The translations under genes were made by a program, and so were the position numbers. Positions 5,310-9,412 of a stretch of 9,412 nt of DNA are shown one piece after another (position 1 is the stretch's first letter; each line of letters opens with the position of its first letter). This DNA is from an uncultured Pseudomonadota bacterium (GTDB taxonomy: Bacteria > Myxococcota_A > UBA9042 > CAIXZC01). The notes beneath the pieces are model-generated. The model did no database searches and was not told the DNA's origin. It worked only from the letters and a program-made list of their open reading frames with translations. Location: NCBI GenBank assembly GCA_937884235.1, contig CALGBT010000321.1, forward strand, positions 1 to 9,412, written 5' to 3'.

Positions 5310-8146
5310 GACACCTCCTGCCGCCGGGCTTCGAGCATGGCGAGGAATTCGTCGACGTTCACCGCCGCGGCAGGGTCGGGGCCGAGGAGCGCTTCAAAAT
5401 CATCATAGGTCACCTTCCGAGGGGGCCAGAACTGCCAGTTGGCGATGGCTTGAGCCGCCGCCTCGGCGCACTCCATGGCGCCCCCCACCACCTGGGGGGT
5501 CAACTCAGCAAAGATGGTCACCGCCGTCTGGGTTACCGCACCGGGCAACTCGAAGATGCCCGCGCTCACCGTGGTGTTCAGCGCCTTGCCGACGAAATGG
5601 GCGTAGAGGGGGAGTTGCAGGTCAACCCATTCATATTCCTTGTCATCGATCACCACCTTCTGCCACTCAGGCGTATCCTCTCGGGACTTGCGCAAGTGAG
5701 ACTGGGCCGGCGTCTTGCTCTTCTCTCGGGTCTTGTAGTCCAGGACTCGGTAGGCCCCGCTGACGTGCCGGTCCAGGCGGTCGATACGGCCCCGCAGGGG
5801 CACCCCCCCCAAAGTGTCGGTGAGGCGCGTGCCGAGATTGCTCTCAACACTCTCGATCCGCCATCCCTGGGCCCGTTGCTCCGCCTCCACCCGGGCCGCA
5901 AAGCGCAGCCGCTGGCGCGCCGCATCAACCTGCATCTGCACCGCCACGGGAACCTCACGACCGAACCACTGGTGGACCTTGCGCGTCACGGCCCCGTCGA
6001 GGAAGGCTGCCAATTCCTTCTCGCTGACGCAGTCAGTAAGTTCTTCATTCCGCCCCAGTGATTCCAGAGCCTCGTGGCAGAGGATCCCAAACTGCATGGG
6101 GTCCAGTTCTCGGGCCCGATCGTCCACTTGATCCATGCGGAGTACCCGCTTCAGGTAGAAGCGAAAAGGACAGGCGAGGTAGTCCCGTAAAGAGGTCGCC
6201 GACAGGTGCAGCGGCAACTGGCCAGATGGCAGACTGAGGAGCCAGCGCCGCGGCGTGACCGGGGCCGTCCGAACTGGAGGCAATTCATGGAAGAGGCGCT
6301 TCACCCGGGGTGCAAGAACCTCGTCCGGGCACAAAAAGAGCATTCGGGAGGGGCGCAATGGGTCGCCGCTGGCACTCACCCTTCCCACCAGAAAGCGTAC
6401 TCCAGTAACGGCCCCGTCAGACTGCTGCCGCGAGGCAATCATGGCATGGGCGAGGTAGGCATCCCGGCTGCAGCGGGAGGCGTTGCAGGCAAGGCCGAGC
6501 GACTGACGCAGTGAATCCGGTAGGAAGGCATCACCCACCATGGCCTCTGGGACTTTACCGTCGTTCATGCCGGCAATTACCACCCACGGGGCATCATCCC
6601 AGTGCAGTTCAAGCCACCCCAGCAGGTCTACCGCGTCGGGGTCCCGGTCGAGATAGTAGGAGAGCCCGAAGAGGGTCGTGCGCAGGAGGGCAAAGCGCTC
6701 GCCAGCGCTCAGAGAAAGCGCGTCGTACACCGGCAGATCAAGGCGGTAGAGGAGGTCCGAGATGTCTCTGGCGGCAGCTTGGAAAGCGCGGTCTTCAGAG
6801 CGCTCAAGGTGGAGTTGTCGGCTTGAATATACCCGTGCAAGGAATCGCAACAGAGCCTTGCCCAGGGGGCCATCTTCAAGGGATTCCAGGTGCTCTGAAA
6901 GGGCTGCCATGGTTGCCCGCAGCGCGCTGCTGGCTTCTGATTGACGTTGCAAGTGACGATTGACGTCCGCCACCCGGGTTGGCAGGTACTCGTTCTGGAA
7001 TGAATCAAGCTCGGCCAGCAACCTATCAACCGAGAGGCCCCGGACTTCTCGGCGCAGCAGTCTGAGATAGTCGGGATGACGAAGCAGGGTGGCCAGGGTG
7101 GTGAAGCGGCCGGTTTCCCGCAACTCTGCCAGCTGCTCCAGGAGAGCCACCAGCGGGTGGTTGCGAAGCGGCAGGCCGGCAGGGTCATGGGTCTTGAGGC
7201 CAGCTTCTGCCAGCGATTTGGTGAGATGGGGTACGATGGTGGAATCGGGTACCCCGACCACGACATCTGCGGCCGCGGTGCCGGTTTCTACCATTGCCTG
7301 CAGGACGGCCGGTCCCATGTCATCGGGACCGCCCACAAGTCTAATCGCGGCATCGTCAAGGGGGAGGGGGTGGTGGCTCCAGAACTCGTTGAGCGGACGG
7401 CCCCAGGCGTCGAAAGTATGGGCCATAGACTCCGGAGCGTGAATGACAACATGCACTGGCACATGACGCTGCAGCGACTGCAAGGCAATCAGGGCCAGGG
7501 GAATGGGGTCGGGGACGCCCAGTACGGCCACCGCGGTGATGCCTGCGGGTGGCACCAGATGGTGCGCCCCGGCCGCCATGGTCGGGGTCGCATCGAGCTG
7601 CCCCAGCCCGCTCAGGACGTCGGCTACGGCCGCCTCGAGTTGCGCCAGTTCCGCCCACCGTTCGGGCTCTTCCACCGGGACGTTCTGCTCGTCACCGGCC
7701 AATTCCCGGATCGTCATCCCTTGCTCGCCCAGGAGGTGTTGCACCTGCAGAAATCGCTGGGCGGAGGCCGTTGCCCAGGCCAGATCACGACGGGTGCGAG
7801 GACCGGGGAAGAGGCGGGGGCAAGCGTCGGCGGGCAGAGCCCTGAGCACCTCCACCCACACCGCCATTTGCAGCTGGCGGTCGGCAACAGGAAGGCCCTC
7901 GCTCCCCATGGCAATGAGTGATTGGGGAGTGCCGACTGTCGGGGGCACGATGCCGCCAGCCAGCGCACCGGAGCGCTGCGCCAGATGTTCGCGCAGGCGT
8001 CGGCCGGCATGTCGCGTGGGTATGACCACGAGCCATCCGGACAGATCGACGAGTCCACCACGAGCCTCCCCCGCCAGCCAGTTTGCCGCGGCGTGCAGGA
8101 CCGGTTGCTCCCAGCCAAGAAAGTGACGTTGCGGGGGTGTGGCCAT
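5306..8146 (-). CDS. addB: AddB-like PD-(D/E)XK nuclease subunit of the AddAB complex
   Basis: 946 residues from the ATG at 8146. An in-frame GTG at 8224 would add 26 residues, but the ATG has a GGAGG site and a plausible promoter lies between the two, so the shorter form is preferred. The N-terminus shows VVIPTRHAGRRL (about 41-52), like the start of AddB/RecC helicase-fold domains, but no Walker A, so this half is probably structural. The middle has the family element IAGMNDGKVPEA and, later, SGDPLRPSRMLFL. The C-terminal nuclease begins with SATSLRDYLACPFRFYLKR (Cys659). It has His691 in FGILCHEAL, Asp789 in GRIDR, Asp803-Tyr-Lys805 and Gln844-x3-Tyr848, a complete catalytic set. Many AddB proteins hold a 4Fe-4S cluster with this first Cys plus three C-terminal Cys; the C-terminal CxxC group is absent here. 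It ends in an ATGA overlap with addA. RecC-like proteins lack such a nuclease, so AddB is the better name. Confidence 0.87.
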   Translation of the reverse strand: MATPPQRHFLGWEQPVLHAAANWLAGEARGGLVDLSGWLVVIPTRHAGRRLREHLAQRSGALAGGIVPPTVGTPQSLIAMGSEGLPVADRQLQMAVWVEVLRALPADACPRLFPGPRTRRDLAWATASAQRFLQVQHLLGEQGMTIRELAGDEQNVPVEEPERWAELAQLEAAVADVLSGLGQLDATPTMAAGAHHLVPPAGITAVAVLGVPDPIPLALIALQSLQRHVPVHVVIHAPESMAHTFDAWGRPLNEFWSHHPLPLDDAAIRLVGGPDDMGPAVLQAMVETGTAAADVVVGVPDSTIVPHLTKSLAEAGLKTHDPAGLPLRNHPLVALLEQLAELRETGRFTTLATLLRHPDYLRLLRREVRGLSVDRLLAELDSFQNEYLPTRVADVNRHLQRQSEASSALRATMAALSEHLESLEDGPLGKALLRFLARVYSSRQLHLERSEDRAFQAAARDISDLLYRLDLPVYDALSLSAGERFALLRTTLFGLSYYLDRDPDAVDLLGWLELHWDDAPWVVIAGMNDGKVPEAMVGDAFLPDSLRQSLGLACNASRCSRDAYLAHAMIASRQQSDGAVTGVRFLVGRVSASGDPLRPSRMLFLCPDEVLAPRVKRLFHELPPVRTAPVTPRRWLLSLPSGQLPLHLSATSLRDYLACPFRFYLKRVLRMDQVDDRARELDPMQFGILCHEALESLGRNEELTDCVSEKELAAFLDGAVTRKVHQWFGREVPVAVQMQVDAARQRLRFAARVEAEQRAQGWRIESVESNLGTRLTDTLGGVPLRGRIDRLDRHVSGAYRVLDYKTREKSKTPAQSHLRKSREDTPEWQKVVIDDKEYEWVDLQLPLYAHFVGKALNTTVSAGIFELPGAVTQTAVTIFAELTPQVVGGAMECAEAAAQAIANWQFWPPRKVTYDDFEALLGPDPAAAVNVDEFLAMLEARRQEVS
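5312..5319 (-). promoter_or_regulatory. Strong Shine-Dalgarno site of addA within the end of addB
   Basis: On the minus strand AGGAGGTG, an 8-base match to the anti-SD complement, ends two bases before the ATG that overlaps the addB stop; counted from the AGGAGG core the gap is 4 nt. It lies wholly inside the last codons of addB. It fixes the addA start at 5309 and would allow both re-initiation after addB and independent ribosome loading. Confidence 0.8.
5481..5499. repeat. 7-bp G/C hairpin in the 3' part of addB
   Basis: CCCCCCA (5481-5487) pairs exactly with TGGGGGG (5493-5499) around a 5-nt loop. It lies in the addB coding region about 170 nt before the addA start codon. The stem is nearly all G-C and could be stable in mRNA, but it also codes ordinary Pro-Gln-Val-Val-Gly-Gly residues, and runs of C and G are common at this GC content. 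Confidence 0.45.
5803..5810 (-). repeat. Eight-G homopolymer tract in the addB nuclease domain
   Basis: Eight C on the plus strand give eight consecutive G in the addB coding strand. They span the Leu-Gly-Gly-Val codons around residues 779-782, just before catalytic Asp789. A one-base slip here would remove the whole catalytic core. The frame is intact in this sequence. Confidence 0.75.
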
Positions 8147-8150
8147 ACAG

Positions 8151-8155
8151 CCTCC
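8151..8155 (-). promoter_or_regulatory. Shine-Dalgarno site of addB deciding the ATG at 8146
   Basis: On the minus strand GGAGG lies 4 nt before the ATG at 8146. The spacing is short but usable and matches the spacing used by addA. It favours this ATG over the upstream GTG at 8224. Confidence 0.6.
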
Positions 8156-8184
8156 GGCAGGTTGTGGGCAGAACGATTCCGCCG

Positions 8185-8213
8185 ATTGTAGCACCCGGTG
8201 GATCCGTGATAAA
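8185..8213 (-). promoter_or_regulatory. Candidate sigma-70-type promoter for addB-addA
   Basis: On the minus strand TACAAT (8185-8190) matches the -10 consensus at five of six bases and is preceded by TGC, an extended -10 TGn. A poor -35, TTTATC (8208-8213), sits exactly 17 nt upstream. Transcription would begin near 8178, leaving a leader of about 32 nt. It overlaps candidate elements for the opposite gene: TTGTAG (8186-8191) and GATAAA (8208-8213), 16 nt apart. Confidence 0.4.
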
Positions 8214-8227
8214 CTCCTTTCCACATC

Positions 8228-8233
8228 GGGAGG
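8228..8233 (+). promoter_or_regulatory. Shine-Dalgarno site of the propeller lipoprotein gene
   Basis: GGGAGG is followed by three consecutive in-frame GTG codons at 8236, 8239 and 8242. Spacings from the site are 2, 5 and 8 nt, so 8239 or 8242 is the likely start. The ATG at 8234 is in another frame and abuts the site, so it is unlikely to be used. Confidence 0.65.
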
Positions 8234-8238
8234 ATGTG

Positions 8239-9412
8239 GTGGTGCTCTATCCCAGAACGGTTCTTGCCAGTCTGCTGCTCTTTGCCGCCTGCGGTGGGGG
8301 CCAAAGGTCTGTCAGTCCCTTTGATATCGCTCCAGACCTGCCCGTTGCGGAAGTGACTACCGACGGTTCCCAGGAGCACCGGGCCCCAGGAGACGCAGCT
8401 GATGCAGCCGCATCCGAGGTTCAGGAGATTCCGCTGGACGGATGGATGGCCGAGGCCTTGGATGGGAGCTTCGACCTGGGGGTCGAGACGTCCTCGGATC
8501 TGGCTGGCGATGGTATCTCCGAGTTGGCTGATGTCGGCTGCGAGCCAGTAAACGCGGCTGCCGTAGACTTGCAAAGAGTGCTGGCCGGGGACGGCAGCGT
8601 GACCCTGGCGGCTCTGGTGGCGCGCCCCGGCGGTGGCTATATTATCGCCGCCAACACCGACGCATCGACCCTAACATGGGACGGACAGGGGCTGGCCGGG
8701 ACTGATTGCCCCGGCCCCAATGGCTGTAGCGATGCCCTGGTGGTCTGGCTCGACGAGTTGCTGCAGGTGGAAGCGACCCGGCGCCTAGGGGGGGAAGGCA
8801 CTGAGCGCCTGCTGGCCCTTGCCATGGATGAGGATGGCCGGGTTCTGGCGGCTGGCACTACCGATTCCCCGCAACTTGTTCTGGGGGCATTTGTTCTTCC
8901 TGGTGCGGGTCAGCAAGACGGGTTCGCCGTTGCCTTCGACCCCGCGGGCGAGGTCATCTGGGCCCGGCGTTCCGGGGGGAGCTTGGACGACGCCTGGAAT
9001 GCCATTGCCCCTGATGGTCTGGGCGGGGCCGTGGTGGGAGGCTGGTTCGAGAGTGCCTCACTGGAACTTGGTGGCAGTACATTGAACGGACAGGACGACA
9101 ATTGCATTCTGCTTGAATGTGGTGATCTGATGTTGGCCGGCATCGGTGGCTCGGGGGAGGTCTTATGGGCTCGTGCCATGGGGGGCAACCAAGGGGAACG
9201 TTTCGTCAGTCTTCATGCCGGAGCGGGGGCATTCAACGCGGTGGGTTCCTTTGGCAGTTGGGGATTGGACCTGGGGGGAGACGTGATCCCCATGCAGGAG
9301 ACCATCTGTGGCCCGATGTTTGGCTGCTCCGACATCTTTGCCGGAAGCTATAGCGCCACTGGGGAACACGTCTGGTCGAAGGGCTTTGGCGGCGACTTGC
9401 TGGATGTCGCCC
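8239..9412 (+). CDS. Lipoprotein with SBBP/beta-propeller-like repeats (3' end outside window)
   Basis: The frame is open from the GTG at 8239 to the last base, giving about 391 residues; the C-terminus is missing. The first 17 residues (one Arg, then Leu/Val/Ala-rich) lead to LLFAAC with Cys18, a lipobox-like sequence with Phe where Leu is usual, so a lipid-anchored exported protein is predicted. Residues 19 to about 110 are an Asp/Ala/Glu-rich linker. From about 115 the chain is Gly-rich beta strand, with units of the form 'G-x-V-x-WAR-x2-GG-x-hydrophobic-AG-LELGG'. The Gly-Gly marker recurs at residues 184, 246, 315 and 384, spacings of 62, 69 and 69. This resembles SBBP repeats of predicted beta-propellers in Myxococcota-type surface lipoproteins. 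Cysteine pairs sit in three of the visible units (157/163, 289/294, 357/363). Function is unknown; ligand or surface binding is plausible. It is divergent from addB and shows no functional link to it. Confidence 0.85.
   Translation, partial: MVLYPRTVLASLLLFAACGGGQRSVSPFDIAPDLPVAEVTTDGSQEHRAPGDAADAAASEVQEIPLDGWMAEALDGSFDLGVETSSDLAGDGISELADVGCEPVNAAAVDLQRVLAGDGSVTLAALVARPGGGYIIAANTDASTLTWDGQGLAGTDCPGPNGCSDALVVWLDELLQVEATRRLGGEGTERLLALAMDEDGRVLAAGTTDSPQLVLGAFVLPGAGQQDGFAVAFDPAGEVIWARRSGGSLDDAWNAIAPDGLGGAVVGGWFESASLELGGSTLNGQDDNCILLECGDLMLAGIGGSGEVLWARAMGGNQGERFVSLHAGAGAFNAVGSFGSWGLDLGGDVIPMQETICGPMFGCSDIFAGSYSATGEHVWSKGFGGDLLDVA
8788..9412 (+). repeat. Tandem protein repeats of 62-69 codons (propeller blades)
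   Basis: The Gly-Gly codon pair that starts each unit lies at 8788, 8974, 9181 and 9388. Each unit follows with a hydrophobic strand, a 'D-G/A-G' turn, an 'AG' or 'VG' strand and a 'LELGG'-like turn. It then has a variable loop, a strand of the form D-hydrophobic-x-A and 'G-E-V-x-W'. A less complete unit precedes the first marker, from about 8581. DNA identity between units is low, so these are old protein repeats and not recent duplications. Confidence 0.7.

Noticed and set aside
5481..5499. Intrinsic terminator or attenuator before addA
   Set aside because: The hairpin is strong but no U-run follows in the direction of addB transcription, and addA is clearly co-translated. It is listed only as a repeat.
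7076..7921. 281-codon open frame on the plus strand opposite addB
   Set aside because: His/Gly/Gln-rich composition typical of an antisense shadow of a GC-rich gene; addB motifs run through the region on the other strand.
2046..8146. A new anti-phage defence system built on a helicase plus nuclease pair
   Set aside because: The motif order, paired nuclease domains and ATGA coupling match the known AddAB end-processing complex. No extra defence genes, integrase or transfer signs flank it.
8144..8224. Upstream GTG start for addB at 8224
   Set aside because: The extra 26 residues do not resemble the family's N-terminus, the extension would cover the best promoter candidate, and the ATG at 8146 has its own GGAGG.
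7714..8574. 286-codon open frame on the minus strand crossing the intergenic gap
   Set aside because: It overlaps addB out of frame and runs antisense to the lipoprotein signal peptide and linker. It has no recognisable domain and would cover both promoters.

Overview
The window comes from a GC-rich (roughly 60%) Gram-negative bacterium. Two predicted exported lipoproteins carry long Ala/Pro/Val- or Asp-rich linkers just after the lipid-anchoring cysteine, and one continues into a repeated beta-propeller-like region. That style is common in Myxococcota, Bradymonadota and other former Deltaproteobacteria. The lineage is inferred from style only; no RNA gene or marker gene confirms it. No mobile element, CRISPR array, rRNA or tRNA was found.

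Layout. Positions 1-369 (+) hold the last 122 residues of a protein resembling the C-terminus of B12-binding-type radical SAM enzymes. After 77 nt comes a complete 526-residue TPR lipoprotein (447-2027, +). It converges, with only 18 nt between stops, on a two-gene minus-strand operon. In transcription order this operon is an AddB-like nuclease (5306-8146) and an AddA-like helicase-nuclease (2046-5309), joined by a 4-nt ATGA overlap. A gap of about 90 nt holds a possible divergent promoter. The last gene (8239 to the window end, +) is a second lipoprotein, incomplete at its C-terminus, with 62-69 residue repeats of SBBP / propeller type.

Function. The addB-addA pair is the clear functional unit: a two-subunit helicase/exonuclease that processes double-strand DNA ends for RecA-dependent repair and degrades foreign linear DNA. 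AddA keeps all recognisable SF1A helicase motifs and a complete PD-(D/E)XK nuclease. AddB keeps a complete nuclease but shows no Walker A and no C-terminal cysteine cluster. The two lipoproteins are envelope proteins of unknown role, and nothing in the window ties them to DNA repair.

I did not find a convincing undescribed system. The points most worth a second look are a cysteine-pair insertion recurring at one position in the propeller repeats, three unusually long perfect inverted repeats inside coding regions, overlapping divergent promoter elements, and the cofactor-less form of AddB.
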